Translations under genes and position numbers: made by a program | In this document: positions 42,282 to 50,537 of the stretch, in pieces | How positions within the stretch are numbered: position 1 is the stretch's first letter | Layout of the letters: every line of letters starts with the position of its first letter | The notes under the pieces: generated by a model | What the model was told of the DNA's origin: nothing | The model's input: only the letters and a program-made list of their open reading frames with translations | The model's database searches: none | From: Thermodesulfovibrionales bacterium | GTDB taxonomy: Bacteria; Nitrospirota; Thermodesulfovibrionia; Thermodesulfovibrionales; SM23-35 | Length of the DNA stretch: 64,000 nucleotides | Direction of reading: 5' to 3' | Assembly (NCBI GenBank): GCA_031082155.1 | Contig: JAVHLL010000010.1 | Location: 1 to 64,000, forward strand

Positions 42282-43035
42282 ATTGCACTCCTTCTATCTT
42301 TATTGGTCCCACAGAACTACCGGTGATAAATTGCTTCACGATAGGGTTTTGGGTATCTTTTATCTCTTCCGGCGTCCCGGTATCGATAATTTCTCCCTGA
42401 TAAAGCATCGCTATTTTGTCGGCTATCTTATACGCACTGTTCATGTCATGGGTTATGGCCACAGAGGTAATCGACATCTTCTGTTTCATTTCAATCAGGA
42501 GATCATTGATGGCATCAGCAAGTATCGGATCCAGTCCTGTAGTCGGCTCATCATAGAGGAGTATCTCAGGTTCGTAGGCTATCGCGCGGGCCAGCCCCAC
42601 CCTCTTTTTCATCCCTCCGGAGAGTTCTGACGGCATGAGGTCTTCGACCCCTACAAGCCCTACAAGCTTCAGCTTTTCTATCGCAACAGATTTTATGTCT
42701 TTTTTAGGGATATCTGTATGTCTCGCAAGGGCAAACCCGACATTTTCCCATACAGACATGGAATCGAAAAGGGCAGCCATCTGGAAAAGCATGCCGAATT
42801 TTCTCCTTAACTCATTCAGTTTATTTTCGGGGAGCAACGCGATATCAGTACCGTCAATGAGCACCTGTCCTTCGTCCGGTTTTAGTATACCGATTATGTG
42901 CTTCAAAAGGACACTCTTACCCGACCCGCTTCCGCCGATGACTACCATGCTCTCCCCTTTTTCAACCTTGAGGTTCACCCCATGAAGGACTTGTTTGCTC
43001 CCGAAAGACTTATGGAGATTGATTATCTCTATCAT
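42256..43035 (-). CDS. mlaF: ABC transporter ATPase MlaF
   Basis: ATPase of the Mla lipid-transport complex: GGSGSGKSVLLKHIIG (Walker A), LSGGMKKRVGLARAIA (signature), EILLYDEPTTGLDP (Walker B). The ATG at 43035 overlaps the mlaE stop in an ATGA, so the longer GTG frame is not needed. It lies between mlaE and mlaD, the usual order. Confidence 0.94.
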   Translation of the reverse strand: MIEIINLHKSFGSKQVLHGVNLKVEKGESMVVIGGSGSGKSVLLKHIIGILKPDEGQVLIDGTDIALLPENKLNELRRKFGMLFQMAALFDSMSVWENVGFALARHTDIPKKDIKSVAIEKLKLVGLVGVEDLMPSELSGGMKKRVGLARAIAYEPEILLYDEPTTGLDPILADAINDLLIEMKQKMSITSVAITHDMNSAYKIADKIAMLYQGEIIDTGTPEEIKDTQNPIVKQFITGSSVGPIKIEGVQYERNIDRT

Positions 43036-43805
43036 TGAAAAAGCCACACTGAAAGAAAATAGTCTGATATAAGTATGGTCATTGAGGAGATTACCACAGC
43101 GCCGGTTGTCGCCTTTCCGACCCCTTCTGCTCCGCCTCTTGTATAAAACCCTTTATAGCAGCTCAAGAGTGAGATGCTTGCGCCGAAAAATGCCGCCTTG
43201 ATAAGGCCATTATAGATATCGCTCATTTCGAGATAGTTCCATGTTCTCTTCCAGTAAACAACTGAACTTGTATCGAAAAGCCCGACGGTTATGAAGTATC
43301 CGCCGATGATGCCGATAAGGTCTGCCACCAGTGCGAGCGCCGGAAGCATCAATGTTCCTGCTATCAGTCTCGGGACTACCAGATATTTTATCGGGTTCGT
43401 TGCGAGTGTCTCGAGTGCATCAATCTGTTCCGTGACCCTCATTGTCCCCAGTTCGGCCGCCATGGCAGCGCCGGCCCTTCCCGCGACAATAAGTCCTGTG
43501 AGAACAGGCCCCAACTCTCTGGTCATTGACAGGGCGACCACAGTCCCTACCACAGCCTCTGCCCCGAACCTTTTGAAACCTGTATACGTCTGAAGCGCAA
43601 AAACCATACCGGTAAAAATCGCGGTTACGAGGACAACAGGGAGTGAACGCACCCCTATTTCGAGCATTTGCTTAAAGGTATTCCGGATTTCGAAAGGGGG
43701 GCGCAAGATTTCTTTGAATGCCAGCATAAGGAGGATGAGGACCTGCCCGACTCCCTCTGCAAACCGTATGATCAATTTTCCGAGCAGCTCAATAATTTTC
43801 AGCAT
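43032..43805 (-). CDS. mlaE: ABC transporter permease MlaE
   Basis: Inner-membrane permease of 257 aa from ATG 43805; the longer frame runs into alr. It has the MlaE/DUF140 blocks (ALQTYTGFKRFGAEAVVGTVVALSMTRELGPVLTGLIVAGRAGAAMAAELGTM in pieces) and five to six membrane segments. The start lies inside the last codons of alr. Confidence 0.94.
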   Translation of the reverse strand: MLKIIELLGKLIIRFAEGVGQVLILLMLAFKEILRPPFEIRNTFKQMLEIGVRSLPVVLVTAIFTGMVFALQTYTGFKRFGAEAVVGTVVALSMTRELGPVLTGLIVAGRAGAAMAAELGTMRVTEQIDALETLATNPIKYLVVPRLIAGTLMLPALALVADLIGIIGGYFITVGLFDTSSVVYWKRTWNYLEMSDIYNGLIKAAFFGASISLLSCYKGFYTRGGAEGVGKATTGAVVISSMTILISDYFLSVWLFQ

Positions 43806-44901
43806 ATATGCGTTGTGACCTGTTTCCCAAAGAAGTGAGTATATCATAAGAGATTGTACCGGCTTTTTGCGCAAGTTCGTCAGCGGTCACTCTTTCATTG
43901 GCCTGCCCCCCAAGCATAATAACCTCATCGTTCTCATCTGCCTCATCGATTTCTGTCAAATCGACCATCGTAGTGTCCATACAGACCCTTCCTGCCACAG
44001 GCGCCCGTTTTCCTTTCACAAGGACATCTGCATTGTTCGAAAAAAGCCTGGAATATCCGTCTGCATACCCCAGAGGAAGCACCCCTATCCTGCTTGGTCT
44101 TTTTGTAATGAATGTCCTGCCATAGCTGATCGGTGTTCCGGCAGGGACATTTCTCAGCGAGAGAATTCTGGTCTTTATAGTCATTGCAGGCAACAACTGA
44201 AAATCAGAAATCTTATGCATGACCGGTGAATATCCGTAAAGCATAATACCCGGACGGACTGCGTCGAGGTGAGCGTCTTCAAAACCAAGGACGGCAGCGC
44301 TATTCGCGATATGTGAAAAAACCTTTCGCTTCAGTTTTTCTGAAAGGGCCTGCCGTATCGCATTAAATCTTTCAAGCTGCTCTTCCGCAAAAGACCTGTC
44401 GGCAAGATCGGCTTCGGAGAAATGGCTGAGCAACGCTTCAATCTGCAGGCCGGGGAGTTCCGATATGGCGATCAGGTCGTCCACGGCGTGAACGCTGTTC
44501 AACCCCATCCGACCCATGCCGGTATCGATCTTGACATGTATTTTTATGAGAACATCTTTTTTCTTTGCTTCTTCTGAAAGTTCGTACGCACTGGCGGATG
44601 AATGAACAATGGGAATAAGCCTGAAATGAATGTATTCGTCAAGATGAGGTCTGTCGAAAAGCAGGAGTATCGGGGCCTGAATGCCGGCCTCTCTCAATTG
44701 GATGGCTTCGCCGAGATATGCGACCGCAAGGTAATCAGCCCCTTCCATCAGAAGCCTTGCAGAAACTTCAACTGCTCCATGACCGTACGCATCAGCCTTG
44801 ACGACTGCAATGACCAGTCTGTCTTTCACTATCCTTTTGACGGTACGGAAATTATGTGCTATCGCAGAAAGGCTTATCTCTGCAATAGCTCCTCTACTCA
44901 C
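43789..44901 (-). CDS. alr: Alanine racemase
   Basis: PLP enzyme providing D-alanine for peptidoglycan. The 370-aa chain carries the PLP lysine in AVVKADAYGHGAVEVSARL, the catalytic tyrosine region GTPISYGRTFITKRPSRIGVLPLGYADGYSRLFSN, and RVCMDTTMVDLT. It overlaps the tatA 3' end by eight bases and mlaE by 17, so cell-wall and envelope genes share one transcript here. Confidence 0.96.
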   Translation of the reverse strand: MSRGAIAEISLSAIAHNFRTVKRIVKDRLVIAVVKADAYGHGAVEVSARLLMEGADYLAVAYLGEAIQLREAGIQAPILLLFDRPHLDEYIHFRLIPIVHSSASAYELSEEAKKKDVLIKIHVKIDTGMGRMGLNSVHAVDDLIAISELPGLQIEALLSHFSEADLADRSFAEEQLERFNAIRQALSEKLKRKVFSHIANSAAVLGFEDAHLDAVRPGIMLYGYSPVMHKISDFQLLPAMTIKTRILSLRNVPAGTPISYGRTFITKRPSRIGVLPLGYADGYSRLFSNNADVLVKGKRAPVAGRVCMDTTMVDLTEIDEADENDEVIMLGGQANERVTADELAQKAGTISYDILTSLGNRSQRIYAENY

Positions 44902-45103
44902 CTTCTTTGTCTACTTCTTTTTTCTTTTCCTTTGTCTCTTTCTCAGGCGTTACATCGATTTCTGCTTCTTCACGCACACCCTTCTTGAAATTCGAAATCG
45001 CCTTTCCTATTCCGCTTCCGATCTGCGGGAGCCGCGTTGCCCCGAAAAGGACGACGACTATGATCATTATGATAAAAAGTTCCTGTGTTCCTAACCCAAA
45101 CAT
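44894..45103 (-). CDS. tatA: Twin-arginine translocase subunit TatA/E
   Basis: A 69-aa protein with the TatA pattern: short periplasmic N-terminus, one membrane helix (ELFIIMIIVVVLFG), the FGATRLPQIGSGIGKAISNFKKG hinge/amphipathic helix in pieces, and a charged tail rich in Glu/Lys. It is placed just after mobA, which fits export of folded molybdo/tungsto-enzymes; no tatC is in the window. Confidence 0.94.
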   Translation of the reverse strand: MFGLGTQELFIIMIIVVVLFGATRLPQIGSGIGKAISNFKKGVREEAEIDVTPEKETKEKKKEVDKEGE

Positions 45104-45678
45104 ACTCTACCCCCCTCTCTGGTTGAATCTTCCATTGTATTTATATTCACAAATGACCTTCCTTCCGGGTCTATTGTCATCACTTCTTCCTGACTGATAT
45201 ATGTCGCCTGGATGTTCTGAAGGAATTCTCTTACACTCCTCCTTCCACTTGTAATATATTCTTCTATAATTTTAACAGTTTTTTTTGAATAAATGCCAAA
45301 TAACGGTTGTGACCTGCCCTTATACAGGGGAATAAGGACATCCCCTTTTCCGTCCCATTTACTGGTCATATATTGTATAAGTATAACATTTATAAAAGGC
45401 ATATCGCATGCTGTTACGAACACTTCTGACACATCCGGCAGAGTCAGCGCCGACAATATGCCGCCCAAAGGCCCTTTTCCCTTGGTGACATCACCGACAA
45501 GGTGTGCGTCAAGGGAGAAATAGCGTGCGGGGTCGTTCGTTACGATAAAAGTCCTTCTGAAAATACCCCTGAGAAGTGCAACATTCGATGTAATAATCTT
45601 TCTCCCTCCGAACTCAAGAAACCCCTTGAGAAACGGCATCCTGGTATTTTCTCCGCCTGCCAGAATCACTGCATCCAT
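45091..45678 (-). CDS. mobA: Molybdenum cofactor guanylyltransferase
   Basis: Adds GMP to molybdopterin to give the MGD cofactor. The 195-aa chain has the nucleotidyltransferase loop AVILAGGENTRMPFLKGFLEFGG (in pieces), VTACDMPFIN (metal Asp) and PLFGIYSKKTVKIIEE. The glycine loop reads GGENTRM rather than the usual GGxSxRMG, a modest variation. It overlaps tatA by 13 bases. Confidence 0.85.
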   Translation of the reverse strand: MDAVILAGGENTRMPFLKGFLEFGGRKIITSNVALLRGIFRRTFIVTNDPARYFSLDAHLVGDVTKGKGPLGGILSALTLPDVSEVFVTACDMPFINVILIQYMTSKWDGKGDVLIPLYKGRSQPLFGIYSKKTVKIIEEYITSGRRSVREFLQNIQATYISQEEVMTIDPEGRSFVNINTMEDSTREGGRVCLG

Positions 45679-45749
45679 AGATAAGATAGTTTATTCAAAA
45701 ACAACTTTCATTTACAAGATAAAACAGCTTGTTAGTAAACGATATTTTC

Positions 45750-45778
45750 TTGACAAACAGAGGCCACTTGAATAAAGT
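45750..45778 (+). promoter_or_regulatory. Promoter upstream of the OsmC gene
   Basis: TTGACA (45750-45755), 17-base spacer, TAAAGT (45773-45778). A GGAGGT ribosome site precedes the ATG at 45806. Confidence 0.65.
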
Positions 45779-45805
45779 AACTGAAATTTACCGGGAGGTC
45801 CTGAT

Positions 45806-46222
45806 ATGAATGCAAAAGTAACTTATGTGAATGGACTGCAGTTTGTCGGAGATACAGCATCCGGCCATGCAATAATGATGGATGGGGATAAATCTGTTGG
45901 AGGCGAAAATACCGGTCCGCGTCCTATGGAACTTCTCCTGATCGCCGCAGGAGGGTGCTCCGGTATGGACATTATTTCTATCCTGAAAAAGAAAAAACAG
46001 GATGTGACAGGACTCGAAATCAATGTTTCAGGGAATAAAGCAGAAGATTATCCAAAGAAATTCACAGAGATTATCCTTGAGTTCATCGTAAAAGGAAGGC
46101 GGATAGAAGAGTCTGCGGTAAAACGTGCGGTCGAACTCTCAATGACGAAATACTGCTCGGTCAAAGCCACGCTTCAAGGAACCGCAAAGATCAATTATTC
46201 ATTTAAAATACTACAGGAATAA
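45806..46222 (+). CDS. OsmC family protein
   Basis: A 138-aa OsmC/Ohr-fold protein with the two redox cysteines C51 (GGCSGMD) and C117 (KYCSVKATL). Members reduce organic or lipid peroxides. It matches the YhfA-like branch (NVSGNKAEDYPKKFTEI). It begins the plus-strand string that continues with pgpA and thpR. Confidence 0.88.
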   Translation: MNAKVTYVNGLQFVGDTASGHAIMMDGDKSVGGENTGPRPMELLLIAAGGCSGMDIISILKKKKQDVTGLEINVSGNKAEDYPKKFTEIILEFIVKGRRIEESAVKRAVELSMTKYCSVKATLQGTAKINYSFKILQE

Positions 46223-46234
46223 GCAAGGATTATT

Positions 46235-46690
46235 TTGAAAAGGAACAGTCTTTTCAGGCATATTGCAACGCTCGGTCCGGTCGGCTACCTCCCCGTTGCT
46301 CCGGGGACATGGGGTTCCCTTGCAGCGCTGGCAGCGTATATCGCAGTGAAACCATCGATATTTCTTCATGTCCTTGCGGTTCTTCTTATACTACCGGTTG
46401 GCATTGCAGCATCGTCCTCCGCCGAAAAATCATTAGATCAGAAAGACAGCAGGCATATAGTCATAGACGAAGCATGCGGCTTTCTTGTCGCGGTGCTCTT
46501 GCTCCCTTTCAGCATAGGGTATACATTCGCAGCCTTTTTTTTATTCCGTGTTTTCGATATACTAAAACCGTTTCCTGTCAGAAAGGCCGAGACTGCATTG
46601 AGCGGAGGACTTGGCGTGATGGCAGACGATGTTGTCGCAGGTATTTATGCGAATCTCATTCTCCAGATATGGAATCTGATTTTCTTCTAA
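46235..46690 (+). CDS. pgpA: Phosphatidylglycerophosphatase A
   Basis: Membrane phosphatase making phosphatidylglycerol. The 151-aa chain has GPVGYLPVAPGTWGSLAAL, HIVIDEACGFLVA, FRVFDILKPFPV and the C-terminal GLGVMADDVVAGIYA, all PgpA hallmarks. The start is TTG with AAGGAT upstream, 12 bp after OsmC. Confidence 0.93.
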   Translation: MKRNSLFRHIATLGPVGYLPVAPGTWGSLAALAAYIAVKPSIFLHVLAVLLILPVGIAASSSAEKSLDQKDSRHIVIDEACGFLVAVLLLPFSIGYTFAAFFLFRVFDILKPFPVRKAETALSGGLGVMADDVVAGIYANLILQIWNLIFF

Positions 46691-46699
46691 GGGTTCTTT

Positions 46700-47284
46700 A
46701 TGAACGTGAAATCTTTGAGGTGTTTCATAGCAATTGACATCCCTGATTCTATCAGGTCCGAGATCGGAGGGGTCATTGACGCCATGAAAAAGTGCGGTGG
46801 GGACATCAAGTGGGTCACTGCTTCAAACATTCATATCACCCTCAAATTCCTTGGGAATACCCCGGAGACGGCGCTTCCTGAAATTCAGGACTCCCTCAGG
46901 AGTGCGGTATCGTCTTACCTGCCTTTTTATATTACAATATATGGAACTGGGGTCTTTCCCAACCGTAAATATCCCAGGGTCATCTGGGCGGGGATAGAAG
47001 ATTCGCAAACTATGAAAAACCTGAAGAAGGACATCGAGAATGCCATGACGGCACATGGATATCAAAAAGAGGACAGGGATTTCACCCCTCACCTCACCCT
47101 CGGCAGGGTTCGCTCCCAGAAAGGGGTCATCGCAACTGTCCTGGAACTCGATACATTTCAATCAAAAGATTTCGGAGAAGCAGAGGTCTCTATGGTGAAA
47201 CTCATGAAGAGCGAACTGAAACCACAGGGGCCTGAATACAGTTGTATATCCGGAATACCCCTTGGCGCCAGGAACGGTTCATGA
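46700..47284 (+). CDS. thpR: RNA 2',3'-cyclic phosphodiesterase (2'-5' RNA ligase family)
   Basis: A 194-aa 2H-phosphoesterase. Both HxT motifs are present: H45-I-T47 (NIHITLKFLG) and H131-L-T133 (PHLTLGR). It opens with RCFIAIDIPD. The physiological substrate is uncertain across the family. It sits nine bases after pgpA. Confidence 0.93.
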   Translation: MNVKSLRCFIAIDIPDSIRSEIGGVIDAMKKCGGDIKWVTASNIHITLKFLGNTPETALPEIQDSLRSAVSSYLPFYITIYGTGVFPNRKYPRVIWAGIEDSQTMKNLKKDIENAMTAHGYQKEDRDFTPHLTLGRVRSQKGVIATVLELDTFQSKDFGEAEVSMVKLMKSELKPQGPEYSCISGIPLGARNGS

Positions 47285-47352
47285 GAAATGACGTGAAGAA
47301 CCCTTCGGCAGAGACCGCAGGGTATCCATTATTTGAATGTTTATTTTTTGTT

Positions 47353-47418
47353 GTCATTCCCGCAAGCAAAGCGCGTCGGGAATCCTTCCGGAAAGATTCC
47401 GGACAAGCCGGAATGACA
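47353..47418. repeat. Dispersed palindromic repeat, copy C
   Basis: GTCATTCCCGCAAGCAAAGCGCG... to ...GACAAGCCGGAATGACA, in the gap between thpR and recA. It belongs to the AAAGCGCGTCGGG subtype shared with copy A. Confidence 0.8.
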
Positions 47419-47455
47419 GAAATGTTGTGAAAAGAAATTTGAGATTGGAGGAAGA

Positions 47456-48454
47456 ATGACGAACAAGGACAAAAGCAAGGCTCTCGAAATTGCCATTACA
47501 CAGATAGAAAAGAATTTCGGCAAGGGAGCGATTATGCGTCTCGGCTCTGAAGGGATCCTGGAAGGTATCCCGGCAATCCCTACCGGTTCATTATCGCTTG
47601 ATATTGCGACAGGGATCGCCGGGTTTCCGAGAGGAAGGGTTGTCGAAATTTTCGGCCCTGAATCATCCGGTAAGACTACTCTTGCGCTGAATGCACTGGC
47701 ACAGGCACAAAAAGCCGGGGGGACCTCTGCGTTCATTGATGCCGAGCATGCACTTGATGTCACCTATGCACAGAAACTCGGAGTGAATATTGACGAACTC
47801 CTCGTCTCCCAGCCGGACACAGGAGAACAGGCACTGGAAGTTGCAGAAGTCCTTGTACGGAGCGGTGCGGTAGATATTATCGTCATAGACTCTGTTGCCG
47901 CGCTGGTCCCGAAAGCCGAGATAGAGGGTGACATGGGTGATTCGCTTCCGGGTCTCCAGGCAAGGCTTATGAGTCAGGCATTACGGAAACTTACCGCTGC
48001 TATCTCGAAATCTCATACGACCGTTATCTTCATCAATCAGATACGGATGAAGATCGGCGTCATGTTCGGAAGTCCGGAAACAACCACTGGCGGCACAGCG
48101 CTTAAGTTCTATTCTTCCATGAGGCTCGATATCAGGAGAATAGAAAATATCAAGGAAAACCAGGAGACCATAGGCGGCCGGGTCAGGGTAAAAGTGGTGA
48201 AAAACAAAGTAGCCCCTCCTTTCAGGCAGGCAGAGTTTGATATTTATTTCAACGAAGGGATTTCCCGAGTCGGCGAACTGGTGGACCTTGGCGTTGAAAA
48301 GGGGATCATCGAAAAAGCAGGCTCCTGGTACAGCTATGGGGGAAACAGAATCGGTCAGGGTCGCGAAAACTCAAAGGAGTTCCTGAAACAGAACAAGGAT
48401 ATGGCGAAGGAAATAGAAGATAAAATTATCGAAGCGTTTAATTTAAGGAGGTAA
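47456..48454 (+). CDS. recA: Recombinase RecA
   Basis: A 332-aa RecA with the Walker [10 protein letters not shown] at 67-75, [22 protein letters not shown], the DNA-binding loop around [16 protein letters not shown], and [21 protein letters not shown]. It heads the recA-pilT-recX string. A repeat copy sits just upstream; no LexA-type operator was recognised by eye. Confidence 0.98.
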   Translation: MTNKDKSKALEIAITQIEKNFGKGAIMRLGSEGILEGIPAIPTGSLSLDIATGIAGFPRGRVVEIFGPESSGKTTLALNALAQAQKAGGTSAFIDAEHALDVTYAQKLGVNIDELLVSQPDTGEQALEVAEVLVRSGAVDIIVIDSVAALVPKAEIEGDMGDSLPGLQARLMSQALRKLTAAISKSHTTVIFINQIRMKIGVMFGSPETTTGGTALKFYSSMRLDIRRIENIKENQETIGGRVRVKVVKNKVAPPFRQAEFDIYFNEGISRVGELVDLGVEKGIIEKAGSWYSYGGNRIGQGRENSKEFLKQNKDMAKEIEDKIIEAFNLRR

Positions 48455-48456
48455 GC

Positions 48457-49620
48457 ATGGATATCAACGATCTTTTAAAACAGGCACATGCACTGGAAGC
48501 TTCGGATCTCCACATAAAAGTCGGTTCGCCGCCTATCCTCAGAATTCACGGGGAGTTGGCCCCCCTTACCACACAAAAAAGGGTCAGCCATGAAGATGCG
48601 ACAAAGATAGCTCTTGCGGTCATGACCCCCGGCCAGACTGAAGTTTTCAAAAAGAAAAACGATATCGACCTCGCCTACAGCATCCCCGGTCTGGGAAGGT
48701 TCCGGTGCAATATATTCATGCAGAGGGGTACGGTAGGTCTCGTCTTCAGGGTTATTCCAATGAGGATCCCTACGGTTGAAGAACTGAACCTCCCTGAAGT
48801 AATTAAGAAGATTGCTGCAGAACCAAGGGGACTGATTCTGGTTACCGGAACAACCGGTAGCGGTAAATCAACGACGCTTGCCTCCATGATCGATGTGATA
48901 AACTCGCAAAGAACCGATCATATCATGACGATCGAAGACCCGATCGAGTATCTCCATCGTGACAAGAAAAGCATTGTGAACCAAAGGGAGATCGGAAGCG
49001 ACACCGAATCCTTCAGTAAGGCACTGAGACAGGCGCTGAGACAGGACCCGGATGTCATTCTCGTCGGTGAAATGCGTGATTTTGAAACGATACAGACTTC
49101 GCTTGTTGCGGCAGAAACAGGCCATCTTGTGCTGAGCACTCTTCATACTATAGACGCTATGGAAACTGTGAACAGGATCATCGCAGTATTCCCACCCTAT
49201 CAGCATAAACAGGTTCGCATGCAGCTCTCCTCAGTATTAAAGGCAATTATATCGATGAGACTTATGCCAAGAGCCGATGGGAAAGGAAGAGTGCCCGCAG
49301 TCGAGGTGCTTATCGCTACGGCAACCATAAAGGACTGTATCCTGGATCCCGACAAAACGAAATCCATACAGGATGTGATTGAGCAGGGAGCAATCCATTA
49401 CAGTATGCAGACCTTTGACCAGTCGCTGTTCAGTCTGTACAAATCAGGCCTTATCACCTACGAAGAGGCCTTGAAAAGGGCGTCCAATCCTGATGATTTC
49501 GTATTGAGAATAAAAGGCATACAGTCAACGAGTGAGCTTTCGGTTGAAGAGCAGCTTTCGATCCGTCCGGAGAAAGCAGACAAGAAGGATGAGATGAAAA
49601 TTGACAGGTTCGCCAAATAA
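48457..49620 (+). CDS. pilT: Type IV pilus retraction ATPase PilT
   Basis: A 387-aa secretion/retraction ATPase with Walker A GTTGSGKST at 131-138, the aspartate box EDPIEYLHRDKKSIVNQREIG, Walker B DVILVGEMRD, and the AETGHLVLSTLHT histidine box. A C-terminal tail of about 40 residues exceeds typical PilT. It starts two bases after recA and ends inside recX, so it is translationally embedded in a recombination operon. Confidence 0.94.
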   Translation: MDINDLLKQAHALEASDLHIKVGSPPILRIHGELAPLTTQKRVSHEDATKIALAVMTPGQTEVFKKKNDIDLAYSIPGLGRFRCNIFMQRGTVGLVFRVIPMRIPTVEELNLPEVIKKIAAEPRGLILVTGTTGSGKSTTLASMIDVINSQRTDHIMTIEDPIEYLHRDKKSIVNQREIGSDTESFSKALRQALRQDPDVILVGEMRDFETIQTSLVAAETGHLVLSTLHTIDAMETVNRIIAVFPPYQHKQVRMQLSSVLKAIISMRLMPRADGKGRVPAVEVLIATATIKDCILDPDKTKSIQDVIEQGAIHYSMQTFDQSLFSLYKSGLITYEEALKRASNPDDFVLRIKGIQSTSELSVEEQLSIRPEKADKKDEMKIDRFAK

Positions 49621-50101
49621 GAACAGAAACCCGTCACATTTTCCTTCAGCGAGACAATACGCACTGAAGCTCCTTAGCTACAGAGGGAGGAGCGAGAAAG
49701 AAATGCGGGAGAGGCTCAGGAAGAAGGGGTTCTTTGCAGATATTATTACGCAGACAGTAGAGGCTCTCAGGAAATCCGGTTTTCTCGATGATACCGCATT
49801 GGCTGAAAACCTGAAGAGAGAGGCCTTTTCCAGAAAGATGCTTAGCCGGAATGGGGCGAAACAATACATGCTGAGCAGGGGTATCCCCCTGCCCGTGATC
49901 GATACAGCAATTGTCGATGACGAAAGAACCGATATCGAAAATGCGAAACGACTAGTAGAAAAAAAAATGAAAGTGCTGAAAAATTATGGACCGGAAATAA
50001 TCAGGCGAAGGTTGTATAATGTTCTTTCACGGAGAGGCTATGCTTCGGAAACAATACGAACAGTTTTAAAGGACAACATTTTTTATAAGGAGGACATATA
50101 A
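49601..50101 (+). CDS. recX: Regulatory protein RecX
   Basis: A 166-aa RecA modulator with three helical repeats (ALKLLSYRGRSEKEMRERLRKKGF; SGFLDDTALAENLKREAFSRKMLSRNGAKQYMLSRGI; YNVLSRRGYASETIRTVLKD). It overlaps pilT by 20 bases. The charged linker MTGSPNKNRNPSHFPS may be part of the frame rather than essential. Confidence 0.9.
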   Translation: MTGSPNKNRNPSHFPSARQYALKLLSYRGRSEKEMRERLRKKGFFADIITQTVEALRKSGFLDDTALAENLKREAFSRKMLSRNGAKQYMLSRGIPLPVIDTAIVDDERTDIENAKRLVEKKMKVLKNYGPEIIRRRLYNVLSRRGYASETIRTVLKDNIFYKEDI

Positions 50102-50421
50102 TGAAAAAAGCATTGCTGCTGGTCATATCGGTATCACTTTTTTTATTTCTCGGATGCGCGAAGTCTGTCCGCTACACAGAAGACGAGATAAAGACATTCC
50201 CCAATGAAATCAAGGAACATGTAAGGAAAGGACAGATCTCACTCGGAATGTCGCAGGAACAGGTGCGGTATGCATGGGGCGCTCCCGATTCTATAAAATT
50301 CCTCGAATCGTTCGAGAATAAAAGCCGTGAAGAGTGGACATATTCCTTCAAGGAAACGCTCAATGTAGTTACCTATAAGGTCCTTTTCTTCTATGACGGA
50401 AAACTGATCTATATAAAATAG
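50101..50421 (+). CDS. Small lipoprotein, BamE/SmpA-like
   Basis: A 106-aa lipoprotein. The signal peptide ends in the lipobox LFLGC (Cys19), and the mature part has the BamE/OmlA-type pattern of small barrel-assembly lipoproteins (ISLGMSQEQVRYAWGAPDS; EEWTYSF; YKVLFFYDGKLI). It shares one base with recX. The exact partner is not certain: BamE itself is plausible but other SmpA-like lipoproteins exist. Confidence 0.7.
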   Translation: MKKALLLVISVSLFLFLGCAKSVRYTEDEIKTFPNEIKEHVRKGQISLGMSQEQVRYAWGAPDSIKFLESFENKSREEWTYSFKETLNVVTYKVLFFYDGKLIYIK

Positions 50422-50460
50422 CGGTACGATCAGATAAAATCTCGCTGAGGTCAGCTGAAC

Positions 50461-50508
50461 CCCGTTCGCTTTTCTGTACGGGCATCGTCTCACTATATGG
50501 TCGAGACG
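50461..50508 (+). promoter_or_regulatory. Two tandem hairpins in the alaS 5' leader
   Basis: CCCGT/ACGGG (50461-50482) and CGTCTC/GAGACG (50486-50508), immediately upstream of the AAGGAG ribosome site of alaS. No T-box motif or T-run was found. Function unknown. Confidence 0.4.
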
Positions 50509-50537
50509 GCAAATTCTATGCAGCACCAAGGAGATAT

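Noticed and set aside
47242-47430. Open frame across the thpR-recA gap
   Set aside because: Overlaps the end of thpR in another frame and is largely a translated repeat.
50422-50537. T-box riboswitch before alaS
   Set aside because: No conserved T-box sequence and no terminator with a T-run.
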